Below the pieces are notes generated by a model. It worked only from the letters and a program-made list of their open reading frames with translations, was not told where the DNA came from and ran no database searches. Source: Raphanus sativus (lineage: Eukaryota > Streptophyta > Magnoliopsida > Brassicales > Brassicaceae). Taken from it: 64,000 nt of DNA. Made by a program: the position numbers and the translations under genes. The stretch lies in contig NC_079514.1 of assembly GCF_000801105.2 (NCBI RefSeq), positions 21,244,293-21,308,292 on the forward strand. The letters run 5' to 3'. Of this stretch, positions 33,859-45,100 are shown in pieces. Numbering within the stretch: position 1 is the stretch's first letter; each line of letters opens with the position of its first letter.

Positions 33859-34635
33859 CTCGATAATGTTCCTAGGCCAGGGATGGATCACGCTAATGTG
33901 CGGCAGGGGATTCGGAACTGTCCGGAACATCGGGATGAACTCTTCCTTCACGGACGCAGCATTGAGTCGGACGTAGAAGAAAAATTGTTTCCAAAGGTTA
34001 AAATTGGAAACAGTCCCTCTAACCACCAGCATCATGGTACGAGGAGTCAATCGCCAGGAGGCCGACTCCCGATTGTATTGCACCCGCAGAATTGCTTCAA
34101 AGTGGTCGGCAGTTAGAGATATGCCGTGCTCGTAACTCAGAATTACGAGACCGATGAGGATCTCGAAACTCGTAGGGCTCAGCTGGTTTAAGGAAACCTG
34201 GAAATGGTCCAGCACGCGGACGATAATCTCAGGTATCGGAAACCAAAGATGACAACGCGTCAATACGGTCTCATAGCACGTGAAGTAGCCTTCCGGAGGA
34301 TGGTCGGCATCCTCTCCGCGCTTAGGAATCCGGAACTCGACCGCCTCCGAAACCCCAGCAAACTCTCGAATCTTCTCGAGGAAAAGTTCGGTGGTCTTTC
34401 TCGGCAGGTGAGCTTCTACTTTCCGAGTTCGCGAGATCGGAAACTTTTCTTCCCCGGGAGCTTTGATTCGATCACTGCTCGCTTTCCAGTACGCATCACA
34501 CTCAGCCGCATTTGGAGGAAATTCGAACTCGACATTCGGAACAAGGAACTCCTCTTCCTGATTGCAATCGGGAGAAGTAGTCACGGGAGTCTTCTTCTTA
34601 GAAGATTTCTTTCCGCCTCTAAACAACTTTGACAT
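33859..34635 (-). pseudogene. F first ORF, C-terminally truncated (putative gypsy transposon domain)
   Basis: Starts MSKLFRGGKKSSKKKTPVTT at 34635, about 230 bp after the LTR. The basic N-terminus is followed by a globular region with GYFTCYETVLTRCHLWFPIP, VRVLDHFQVSLNQLSPTSFE and LTADHFEAILRVQ. This pattern resembles the Pfam 'putative gypsy type transposon' domain (PF04195), found in first ORFs of Tat-like elements. The frame is open for about 259 codons and is lost at the junction with N3 near 33859. Confidence 0.7.
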
Positions 34636-35009
34636 CTTTGTGAAGGATTCTCTTTCTAAAAAAAAAATTATTTCTTGGAAGGATTCTTCAAAAAAAGTCT
34701 TATGAAAGATGGGTGAGTAAAAATGAAAGAGTTACCCCCTCTTTTATAAACTTAAGGAATTACTATTCAAGTTCGGACTTTTGGATACAAACTTGGCCTA
34801 AAAACTCGCCAAACCATACGACAGAATCTCGTCAACCCAGATTCTACCGCACTGGGGGGCTAACTGTTAGGGTCGAAATCGGACCAGGCAAAGTTGGCAT
34901 CCAAATTTTCGTTAAAAATTATTTACTTAAGAATTTCTACGTTTTCGAGAAAAGAAAATGTATACGAAAAACTTATACGAAAAATTTGAGGAAAAATCTT
35001 GTTTTAAGA

Positions 35010-35215
35010 CAACGATTCTCTAAAACAACGATTTCTTAATCAACGATTTCTTAAAATAACGATTTCTTAATCAACGACTTAAGAAATCGACGATTTCTTA
35101 ACTTAAGAAATTTAAAGATTTCTTAATCAACTACTTAGGAAATCAACGATTTCTTGATCTACGACTTAAGAAATCAGTGATTTAAGAAAGTAACGATTTC
35201 TTAAATCAACGGTAC
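35010..35215. repeat. Degenerate ~15-bp repeat array in F LTR
   Basis: Around ten imperfect copies of AACGATTTCTTAATC occur, several in inverted form (GACTTAAGAAATC), packed in about 200 bp. Confidence 0.8.
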
Positions 35216-35301
35216 GATGACATCAAAGGTCCAAACATCCGCAAACAAACATCCTAAGAGCATCGGACGCTTGGATAGTGGATATCAGTCCACGGCACAA
35301 A

Positions 35302-35463
35302 CCCGATCGCGATGGCGATCGGGCCACGAACAAGAGCGCTCGGTCGCTATAGGGACCGAGCTTCGATTACAGCTCGGTCGCAATAGCGACCGAGCTCCGA
35401 ACAGAGCTCGGTCGCAATAGCGACCGAGCTGCGGACAAAGATCGGTCGATATAGCGATCGAGC
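35302..35463. repeat. Tandem 34-35-bp hairpin units in F LTR
   Basis: Five consecutive units, each an inverted repeat around a short loop. Examples are CCCGATCGC-gatg-GCGATCGGG (35302-35323), AGCTCGGTCGC-aata-GCGACCGAGCT (35371-35396) and the same stem at 35405-35430. Units 2 and 5 have shorter or imperfect stems. The stem sequence varies while pairing is kept. Confidence 0.88.
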
Positions 35464-36281
35464 ATTCGTATATCGATCATTTTCCAAAACGTCCAAGTCT
35501 TCCGAAACGACGATACGACGTAAAACTATGCATTCTCGACTATCCGTATAACTATTCTCCGTAAGCCACGACTAACCATTTCTTGATCTCTCGATCAAAT
35601 GGGATCGTCCGTTTGGTTTACGATAAACCGCAGAAACTTAACTTTATCGGAGAAATCGTAAAAAACGTCTCAAATCAAAAAGACGGCCCAAAGAGTCCTA
35701 AACTTGATTCGAGGCCCACTTACGATTTCTTAAAAACCCATAAACTTTATGACGGTTTATGCTTGAAGGATAAGCATCAGTTTGCGCGGATAAATGGAAA
35801 CTTTCCGCAGATAATCATGAAGATCGGAAAAGATGAAATATTCCCATTTTTCGACTATGACGGCTTAAGGGCAAAAGGGGGAAGCGTAAACCGACCTTGG
35901 AGGGAATATATAAGGAGTTCAAGGCGAGAGGCATAGAGAGGGAGAACTTTCAGAGCAAACTTAGCACTTAGAGCGTTTTAGGAATTTTTCCGTTTTTGTT
36001 ATTCGAGCTGCGACTCAATTAGGTTTAGCCACCTTCGGGTATTAATCTCGCTGACAGATCTCGTAGCCGAAGCACGTTACCTTGTTGTTACGCTCATACG
36101 CAGATTGGGAATAAAATCCCTTCTTGCTCTTTTTTTACGATTCTTTATTTTATTTCTCGTTTATTTTTGTGTTCGTTTATTTTCGTGTTCATAAACCCGG
36201 GACCTCTGGGAAATTAGGGTTTTCCTACTTTCCTAAAATATACGAAATATTGACGGTACGAATTTCGGTTCCCACACTTTG

Positions 36282-37265
36282 AAGTTGCATCGTACGGCCC
36301 TTGAGGCTGATTCTCTCGTAGGGGAAGTTAGGACTAGTCCCACGCATGCGCCCCTTACGTTACTGGACCCTTCGACATATAATGTCCATTCGCCTTTTTC
36401 CCCTTCACTGTCGCGAAGCTTCACTTCTTGTTCCAAGGCCGGAAGCATGGCAGGGGAGAATTCGGCCACAAAGTCAATTAGGACTTGTGATTTAATGGCC
36501 GTGGCTGGTCGGAAGATCACATAGTATTCCCCTAGCTCTATGGCCCACTTCACGATTCGGCCAGACACTTCTGGCTTGTGAAGGTCTGCTTTGATAGGGA
36601 AAGAGGTGACCACCACGATTTGATGAGCCTGGAAGTAGGGGTGTAGCTTTCGGGCCGCAGTAACTAATGCAAGGGTTAGCTTCTCAAGGTAACTATAGCG
36701 GGTCTCCGCGTCTAGTAGTGACTTGCTTACGTAGTAGATAGGATGTTGTTTCCTTCCTTCTTCTCTTACAAGGACCGCGTTGACCGCATGCTCTGATACT
36801 GCTAAATGAAGCAGTAGGACTTCCCCTTCCAAAGGCTTCGAGAGGAGAGGTGGAGTAGTGAGGTAGGCCTTGAGATCGGATAGGGCCAGCTGGCATTTAT
36901 CGGTCCATTGGAAGTCTTTGGGATCCTTCAAGGTCTCGAAGAAGGCATGCGACTTGTCGGACAACCTGGAGATGAACCTACTCAAGGCGGCCATCCTTCC
37001 TGTCAATCTCTGGACCTCCTTGACGTTGCGAGGGGAAGGTATCCCTTGGAATGCTCTTACCTGCTCTTGATTGGCTTCAATGTCCCTATGGGTGACTATG
37101 TACCCAAGGAACTTTCCAGAGCTTACCCCGAATGAGCATTTTGAGGGGATGAGTTTCATATTACACCTCCTGAGGGTAGTGAATGCCTGTTGAAGATGCG
37201 AGATATGATCTTCGGCGTCCAGGGATTTTACCAGCATATCATCGATATAAACCTCCATGGTCTGC
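36282..37265 (-). pseudogene. Element E RT C-terminal part and RNase H
   Basis: From the D insertion the frame reads MEVYIDDMLVKSLDAEDHIS (RT catalytic YIDD), GVSSGKFLGYIVTHRDIEAN and RFISRLSDKSHAFFETLKDP, then RNase H (KQHPIYYVSKSLLDAETRYS). It breaks off at SRAVRCNFK, where F is inserted. The stretch is open for over 320 codons. About 200-250 residues expected between this point and the integrase at 14096 are missing from the window. Confidence 0.85.
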
Positions 37266-37270
37266 CCTAT

Positions 37271-38422
37271 TGATACACTAAAAATGAATCCTTGCTACTG
37301 CCAAGTTAACAGTTGCAATTGTAGTACTTGAGATTCAAATCCAGAGGACCAGTCTACACTCTAGTTCTATGAGTTCCGAAATCAAGCTAAGAAGAAGATA
37401 ATAATTTGGTTGAAAGAGACGATAGTTAACAATCAAACAAACACGAGATTGATTCAATTAAACAAGAGCTAGCCTAGGGTATTTCATTGGGTGTTGAATT
37501 GGAGCCAAACAATTATTCAAGCGCGATGAAGAGCTTTCTAGAACTCGGATCACTCAGCTGGAACACTCCACTGTCGTGGCAGTGATCGCTTTGCAGATCG
37601 ATCTCACCACCTAACTGTCGCTGGGATGAGGATCGATTGCAAGCTTTAGAGAACAGGTCCGATCAGTTCACTTACCACCCTAATATCTACTTTCGCTGAT
37701 TAGGGATACTAAGCTCATTCAATACATGTCAAGTTATCTCCTAAGCGGTTAACTAGGCGATGAACTAATGATCTAACATCAAGTGATCAAGTTAATGAAA
37801 GCAGTAAGAACAGTATGAAAGAAGAACAGTTATGGATCGCTTATCTATGTTTAGCTCATGTCTCAACACCCTAAAAACCCTAGGCGAGCAAGGCTACTAC
37901 TCGATCATGGTGCAAAGAATCAAAGACATAAATCCTGAATAAAATTGCATAAGAACATAGTAGAAAACAATAGGGTTCAGATGATCTTCTCTATGAGAGG
38001 ATGGATTCTTCTCCCTTACAAGTTGCAGATCGCAAATCACAGTGTTCTCTTGTAAAACTAGCGTAAGAAAAAATAATAAAATGATAGATGGCGTTTTTAT
38101 ATGGAGGCGCCAATCAGAAGAAAAGAGATTAGGGCAACAGGGCTTTAATTCCCGAAATAAAGAGTTTCCATATTCGTCGGGAACAATCTCCGGATCACTC
38201 CGTCTGCTTGTTCCGCTTGAGAGAGAACAGTCTCGGGACTGTTCTACTTGAGTGTTCTCCGCATGATTGCTCCAAAAGGACATCTTTTCATCAGGCACCT
38301 TCTCTTCTCTCTTCTACTAACTCCAGACCTGTAAAAGGTCAAAAAGGACTAGACTGACACGAATTAGTGACTTGAAACAAATGAAAACATATATACAATG
38401 ATGTGAAAAACACCATATATCA
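37271..38422 (-). repeat. D 3' LTR
   Basis: 1152 bp; plus-strand ends TGATACACTAAAAATG and ACACCATATATCA. The polypurine tract complement (ATTCCCCCAGACTTAG) abuts it at 38423. Confidence 0.95.
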
Positions 38423-39897
38423 ATTCCCCCAGACTTAGATTTTTAATTGTCCTCGAACAAGGCAAGTACCAAGAACAGGGAGAAAGGTTGGAAAGCGTGG
38501 GAACTCGCTTATTCTCAGCAACCATACTCTTACGACAAATCTCTGAACCATACAAGCTGTAGATTAGGACCACACACACTTACTTAGAACCCCCTGATCG
38601 CTGTTCGAAGATCGGCTCCTTACTCTACATCTCAACCTGAAAAGGCAACACTTTCGAGAAAAAACTCCTTATGTTCAATTAAGATCAGCGTGAGCTTCTT
38701 GTCACAGGCTCTACTCAGAGAGAACGGGCTAGGTATAGAACAGGCTAACGTTTATGGTGGAGTTCAAGAGTGTTTAGGGTTTACCAAGAGTGGATGCAGG
38801 ATATCGCACAAAATGGTCGTGAGAGGACGGCTCCATTGAGGTCCACAGTCCTTACTCATCTCTGCTGATCGGACTGCTCTCCGATAGATCGATCATAGGA
38901 CTGTCTGCACGATTCAACTTCCCCTTCAGAACACTTCACTGAAACCACCATCACTTTCTCAACTTCCCCAGTGGCATACATCATGGATTCTTTCCCTTCT
39001 CGTCACCAGTAAATCAAAGCAAAAACAGAAAACTTTTTCTTTTCTTTTTTTTTTTTTTTTTTTTCAAATACAAAATGCTGGGGTGACGAGTAAGGAGGTA
39101 ACAAGTGATGTACATGATGCCACTGGTGATTTATTCTGGTCCGTTCTAGCCTCTTACTTCTTCGTTGTTCTCTTTGGTATCGGAACAGACACTCTGGTTG
39201 TTCTCTTGTCTGCACTGATCGTTCCGCCTTCTTCCACTCCGACCTTTTTGCACATATTTGCACATAAAGTACTAGAAAAGCAAATGCATGAGGGTGGAAC
39301 AAAAGGTCAGGGTTCAAGGTGGGAACTAGCTAAAGATGAGCTAGCCACTCAGGAACAGCGAGAGGGATAAAATCAGATAAGAAGAATTAAAGTCCAGTCC
39401 TGAGTGTAGTTCTCATTTTACCCTGATCTAGTGCCCATGACAAGAAGAATTAAAGTCCAGATTAGGTTCAGATAAAGTGGAGTTAAGTCTGCCCAGTGTA
39501 ACATGATCGATATAGAACTTCTGTAGTGTCAAGTGAGATAAGTCAGGGTGTTCCAGGTCCATGTGTGGGTCTTTCATCACTGCTAAGGTCACTGAATAAG
39601 AAGGTTAAAGCACGAGGTGGTTAAAGAGCATCACAAAATAAGGTCCTGATTCCCACAATAGTTTTGACTGACTCGATCCTAAAGACTGACTCGATAAAAA
39701 CATAAAAATGACACAAGGACTGACTCAAAAAGCACACAAGCGAATATAGTACAATCGCTCCCCCAGACTTAGTTCACACCATCCCTGGTTGTGAAAATAA
39801 ATCAGAGGAAGCTGAAATACACCAAACAGAAACAAATAACATGAAAAGTAAATAGTTCAGATGGATAAAACAAGGGATAGAAATAGTCCTTTTGGAC
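38423..39897 (-). other. D 3' non-coding region with two polypurine tracts
   Basis: No gene. The LTR-adjacent tract is at 38423-38438. A second, nearly identical tract (complement of CGCTCCCCCAGACTTAGTTC) is at 39757-39776, directly after the ORF-1 stop region. A 24-base T-rich run lies near 39045. Confidence 0.75.
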
Positions 39898-41313
39898 TCA
39901 GTCTGAATCGCCGCTACCGGAGTGACCAGCTGTCCTCCTGTTCCTCGGCAGTCTCTCTGCTCCAGTCGATGTTCCCGCTTGCTCCTTGCCTGGGTGCCTT
40001 GTTCTCTGCGGTGTACGCTCCTCCTGTGCCCCAATGCAGCCGCCTGTGATCGCCCTGAGTATCCTCTTCATGAGGCTGTTGTTCTTCTTCTGGGACTCGA
40101 CCATCCAGCGTCTGTAGGCGTGATCATCAGCCACATCGGTGAAGTCCTCCAGGTCATACTCACCATCAGCCGGTTGAGGCACATGCTCCACATCATTCAT
40201 GTCATCATCATCGTTCTGTACCGGCGCTCGCGGATCATCGCAGAGGTGCTCTTCACTGAGTGAGGACACAATGTTCTCCAGGGACAAGAAGTCTGTGAAC
40301 CCAGGCATATGGAGCTTGCAGTACAGAGGGTTCCCTTCTTTGTCTTGGAACTTGTAGGTGTTCTCATCGCGCAAGATGTGGCATGCGATCAGGTAAGGAG
40401 TATCAATGTACTCCATCTCCGAGACAACCGTGTAGGAGCTGAGGTTGATGTTGAAGCGCTGGAACAAGGGAGTGAGCAGATTGCCGGAACGATCCTTCTT
40501 GTCATCAGTCCGAATCAAGGTGTCCTTGCGCTCAGCGAACATGGAGATGAGATGGAACCCTGGGTTGGTCTTGACTTCCTGGATCGGGGTGATCTTCTCT
40601 CTGCCCATCTCGTCCTCAAGACCCGTGTAGAGAACCTGGAGCTCCCCATTTGTGATCTTGGAGGTGTACTCCTTCGCGAACAGGACGTTGGACACGATCT
40701 TGGCGATGATCCGGATAGCAAGGTTCCGGATCTGCGACTTGTAGGCCTTGCGAGAGGTGAACTTGCCGGATGCAATGAGGTCCCAAAAGGTGTCTGCCGG
40801 CTTGAACTTTTTCTCCACTGAAACTCCCCTTGGCGTGTCCGCAATCTCGAGTAACTCGTTCAGATCGTTGAGGGAGATGGAGCAGAACTTGCCATCAGCC
40901 ATGAAGGAGAAGAAGCAGTTCTCGTATGTAGGCTCATTGGGGTTCAGATAAGTGATATGGCACGTCGCGAGCACTTGCCTAACCAAATCCGGGTAGAGAA
41001 CCTGGGCTTGGAAACAGAGAGGCATGAGTCCCATAGCCTGCATCGTATCGAACACCTCAGTTTCAAGGCCGAGATCGGCTAGAGTCTCCTGGTGAGCGAA
41101 CCGTGTGGGCAAGATTTTCGCTAGTAGGAGCCGGTTGTATCTCCCCGCTGACTCCTTGTCCCATCCCTCAACATTGTATTCAAGGAGCATCGGATCATTG
41201 AGGTCGATGGGTTCGCCCTCAATCTTGTTCGGCCATCGGTAACCAGGTGGAGCTCTCATGGCTGGAGAAGCTGTCCTCTTGGCGGCTCTAGCGTTTCTCA
41301 TCTTTGGAGGCAT
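39898..41313 (-). CDS. ATHILA ORF-1-type protein of element D
   Basis: An intact frame of about 471 codons from MPPKMRNARAAKRTASPAMR at 41313 to TGA at the left end. The longer start at 41346 is less likely because a splice acceptor (TTGTTTTGCAG) ends exactly before the 41313 ATG. Recognisable parts are WPNKIEGEPIDLNDPMLLEY, GLMPLCFQAQVLYPDLVRQV, ENCFFSFMADGKFCSISLND and DTPYLIACHILRDENTYKFQ, then an acidic DDDDMNDVEH stretch and a basic tail. The pattern matches the ATHILA ORF-1 family (PF03078), the extra gene after pol in Athila elements, sometimes called env-like. I see no clear signal peptide or transmembrane segment, so an envelope role is not supported by sequence. It is the only long frame of D besides gag-PR without a break. 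Confidence 0.82.
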   Translation of the reverse strand: MPPKMRNARAAKRTASPAMRAPPGYRWPNKIEGEPIDLNDPMLLEYNVEGWDKESAGRYNRLLLAKILPTRFAHQETLADLGLETEVFDTMQAMGLMPLCFQAQVLYPDLVRQVLATCHITYLNPNEPTYENCFFSFMADGKFCSISLNDLNELLEIADTPRGVSVEKKFKPADTFWDLIASGKFTSRKAYKSQIRNLAIRIIAKIVSNVLFAKEYTSKITNGELQVLYTGLEDEMGREKITPIQEVKTNPGFHLISMFAERKDTLIRTDDKKDRSGNLLTPLFQRFNINLSSYTVVSEMEYIDTPYLIACHILRDENTYKFQDKEGNPLYCKLHMPGFTDFLSLENIVSSLSEEHLCDDPRAPVQNDDDDMNDVEHVPQPADGEYDLEDFTDVADDHAYRRWMVESQKKNNSLMKRILRAITGGCIGAQEERTPQRTRHPGKEQAGTSTGAERLPRNRRTAGHSGSGDSD

Positions 41314-41832
41314 CTGCAAAACAACAGCAAAACCCAATATCAGCACAGTTCATCGGTTGTTCTAGAAACGATGGAACAATCCAATCTTCTTGCTTAACCC
41401 AAGTCCATCGATTACTAGACAACCTACACAAGCCTCAATCTCAACAGTACAAATCGCAAAGGCCAAGAATCACAATCAACAATCGGTTCCTCTTCCATTC
41501 AAAATCAATCATGAATTCAATCCTAGTAGCAAGTATACTATCAAGAGCTACAATCTAGGATGAAATCGCAAAGCATAAAGGAAAAAGAGGATCCAAGAAA
41601 TCACTCCCAAATCGCGATTTGCATGCGCAAAGAGGGGAGAGTTCTTGGCCGATTACCTTGATTGGAGAGGTGATTCCTGCAAAACAAACCAATCTCTAGA
41701 GAACCCAAGAGGTGAGAACCAAAAATCGATGGAGAGAAAGAGAGGTGAGTGAGTTGCGATTTAGGGTTCTAATGGGGGTGGTTTGCGGCGAGAGAGATGA
41801 AGTGGGGAAGTGGAGTGTTTGGGCCTTAAATA
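41314..41832 (-). promoter_or_regulatory. Gene-like leader of D ORF-1: TATA box, 5'-UTR exon, intron
   Basis: Minus strand: TATTTAA at 41832-41826 is followed after about 60 bp by AACCCTAA (41768-41761) and a CT-rich leader. A splice donor AATCAAG|GTAATCGG lies at 41657/41656, and an acceptor TTGTTTTGCAG|ATG at 41314. The inferred 343-nt intron ends exactly at the start codon. This is the layout of a plant gene 5' end. It could also be used with upstream donors to splice a subgenomic RNA from the LTR. Confidence 0.5.
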
Positions 41833-42101
41833 GGTCCATCAAAACCGCTTCCCCTTCTTTTTATTTTTTTATTTTATTTTTTTATTTATTTTTTTTTTGT
41901 TCGAGCACTTACCTGGGAACAATCGGCGGAACAACCGCTGGAGTGCTCTCCTGGAGTGATCTCGAATTTTCTTGATTTTTCAACCTGCAAGTTAGTTCCT
42001 AGAAAGATAAAGACTAAAAGAAAACAATATTTACACTCACCAGTGGGTTGCCTCCCACCAAGCGCTTGTTTTCTGTCCCTAGCTTGACTTCAATGAGCCG
42101 A
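41833..42101 (-). other. D pol/ORF-1 intergenic with conserved GGAGGCAACCCA block
   Basis: No gene. Low-complexity T-rich tract around 41860-41900. At 42044-42068 is the block GGGTTGCCTCCCACCAAGCG followed by AGCTTGACTTC, also present downstream of the second ORF in N1, N2 and N3. Confidence 0.7.
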
Positions 42102-45100
42102 TTAGGCTTGAGGGGGATCGCTTAAGGGTATCTCTACACCTTCAGCGATTGTTGTGTCAGCAAGATATGGCTTGAGACGCTGACCATTGACAACAAATTC
42201 TCCACCTCTTGTGTCCAGAAACACAACAGCTCCATAGGGGCGAACCTCCTTAATGGTGAAAGGTCCAGACCATCTGGACTTAAGCTTTCCAGGGAACAGC
42301 TTAACCCGTGAATTGAAGAGTAAGACCTGATCGTTCGGAGCAAAGCTTCTGCTGATGATCCGTTTGTCATGGAACGCCTTGGTCTTTTCCTTGTAGATCT
42401 TAGAGCTCTCATAGGCCAGATGCCTGATCTCCTCCAACTCGTGGATCTGAATGGTTCGCCTCTCCTTGGCGGGTTTGATGTCGAAGTTGAGTAGTTTGAC
42501 AGCCCAAGCCGCCTTGTACTCTAGCTCAACAAGGTGGCACGCCTTGCCATAGACCAGATGATAGGGAGTGGTCCCCAAAGGGGTCTTGTAGGCTGTTCTG
42601 TACGCCCAGAGAGCATCGTCAAGCTTAAGGGACCAGTCCTTGCGGGTGGTGTTGACAGTCTTCTGCAGGATGTTCTTGATCTCTCTGTTGGAAACTTCCA
42701 CTTGACCACTTGTTTGGGGATGATAGGCGGTTGCAACCTTGTGTTTCACACCATTCTTGCTCAGCAATCCTTGGAACAACTTGTTGATAAAGTGAGTTCC
42801 ACCATCGCTTATAACCACTCTAGGCACTCCAAATCTTGGAAAGATGATGGAGGTGAACATCTTGGTTACAACTCGCGCATCATTGGTTGGACTAGCAATC
42901 GCTTCTACCCACTTGGAGACATAGTCCACAACAACCAAGATGTACTCATTCTTGTGAGAGACTGGGAATGGTCCCATGAAATCGATCCCCCAGCAGTCGA
43001 ACACTTCAACTTCTAAGATTTAGTTCTGAGGCATCTCGTTTCTCTTGCTTATACTCCCCATCCTTTGGCATGAGTTGCATCGTGATATGAAAGCGTGAGA
43101 ATCTCTGAACATAGTGGGCCACCAGAAACCGGCTTGGAGGATCTTGGAAACTGTCTTGAAGGTGGCAAAGTGACCAGCATAAGAGGAACCGTGACAGTGG
43201 TGAAGGATCCCTGGAATATCAGCCTCTGGAACACACCTCCTGAAGATCCCATCTTTGACTTGCCGATATAGAGACGGCTCATCCCAGAAGTAGTGCCTTT
43301 CTTCCCTTAGAAATTTCCTCTTCTCATTCCCATTGAACCTCAAAGGCTCTTTCTCAGCTGCCAAGAAGTTGGCAATCTCAGCAAACCATGGAAGGTTCGG
43401 GTACTTCTTATGGATCACTGCAACGAATGCTCCTTCTACGCGAGAACAGTCCTTGATGACAGGGGACGACTGTTCCAAGTTGCACAGACCAACCGCGTTG
43501 ACGTATTCCATCGGTTGTTCCTCGTCAAGAACTGTCTCATCTGACACTTTCATCCTAGAGAGATGATCTGCCACTCCATTATCAACCCCCTTCTTGTCTT
43601 TTATCTCCAGATCAAATTCTTGGAGCAAGAGAATCCATCTCAAGAGTCGTGGTTTAGCATCCTTCTTTGTGAGTAGGTACTTGAGAGCCGCGTGGTCCGT
43701 GTGCACAATCACCTTTGATCCAACCAGATAGGATCTGAACTTCTCAAACGCGAACACGATGGCAAGGAGCTCCTTCTCTGTGGTTGCGTATCGGCATTGA
43801 GCTTCATCCAGGGTTCTGCTTGCGTAGTATATCACGTGAAGCTTCTTGTCTTTACGCTGTCCAAGGACTGCTCCCATTGCAAAATCACTCGCATCTGTCA
43901 TGATCTCAAAAGGAAGATCCCAGTCTGGAGGTTGGACAACTGGTGCACTGACTAGAGCTCCCTTGATCGTGTGAAATGCGGCTAGGCAGTCACTGTCAAA
44001 AGCAAACTGAGCTTCCTTGCAGAGCAACCGAGTGAGTGGTCTCGCGATCTTAGAGAAGTCCTGGATGAACCTCCTATAGAAACCAGCATGTCCCAAGAAA
44101 CTCCTAATTCCCTTCACTGAAGTTGGTGGTTGCAGACTCATCGTGACTTCGATCTTTGCCTTGTCCACCTCAATGCCTTTCTCTAATATCTTGTATCCCA
44201 TAACAATCCCATCTCTGACCATGAAGTGGCATTTCTTCCAGTTCAGCACCTGATGCTTCTCCTCCCATCGCTTCAGCACCCTGCACAAGTTTGACAAACA
44301 GACATGAAAGGAGCTTCCGTAGACGCTGAAATCGTCCATGAAAACCTCCATTATGTCTTCAATCAGATCAGTAAAAATCGACATCGCTGGAAGGTCGCTG
44401 GAGCATTGCACAAGCCGAAGGGCATCCTCCTGTATGCATATGTTCCATAAGGGCATGTGAACGTCGTCTTCTCCTGATCGTCTGGGTGGATGGGAATCTG
44501 AAAGAAACCTGAATAACCATCTAAAAAGCAATAGTAAGGGTGGTTAGCCAATCTCTCAAGCATTTGATCAATAAAAGGAAGTGGGAAGTGATCCTTACGA
44601 GTCGCAGCATTCAACTTACGAAAATCAATGCACATGCGATGACCAGTAACTGTTCTAGTAGGGATCAATTCATTCTGTTCATTGGTTATCACAGTGATCC
44701 CACCTTTCTTAGGTACTACATGCACAGGACTAACCCACTTACTATCAGAGATCGCATAGATCACACCTGCTTCTAGAAGTTTCATTATCTCTTTCTTTAC
44801 AACATCTTTTAGATTTGGGTTTTAACCTCCTCTGATGTTCTACAGAAGTCATCGATTCATCTTCCAGGTGTATTCTATGCATGCACAGATCAGGTGAAAT
44901 GCCAGGTATGTCAGCTAGAGAATAACCTAATGCCTTACGATATTTTCTCAGCTCACACAAAAGTAGAGCAGTCTCTGCATTGTTCAGGTCAGCATTCACA
45001 ATGACAGGATATGTAGAGTTGGGTCCAAGAAATGCATACCTGAGTCCCTTGGGAAGGGATTTGAGCTCTACCTTTGGAGCTTTCAGCTCGCTCCATGAGT

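Larger units (their letters stand above)
33859..36276 (-). mobile_element. F: truncated Ty3/gypsy element, LTR and 5' ORF
   Basis: On the minus strand it has a 5' LTR (34865-36276) and then a first ORF (34635 down to 33859) cut off at the N3 junction. The LTR ends TGTGGGAACCGAAATTCG and TGTTAGGGTCGAAATCGG (as inverted ends) are similar. Insertion was into the RNase H region of element E, directly after RAVRCNFK. ATLANTYS/Tat-like assignment is from memory and tentative. Confidence 0.72.
34865..36276 (-). repeat. F 5' LTR
   Basis: A 1412-bp LTR inferred from TG...CA ends, from E coding sequence stopping at 36277 and from the ORF start following its inner end. It contains two internal arrays: degenerate AACGATTTCTTAATC-type repeats (about 35010-35215) and tandem hairpins (35302-35463). 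I could not assign a primer tRNA with confidence. Confidence 0.7.

Noticed and set aside
39898..41346. Envelope protein
   Set aside because: No clear signal peptide in the preferred start and no transmembrane helix; only the ATHILA ORF-1 resemblance is supported.
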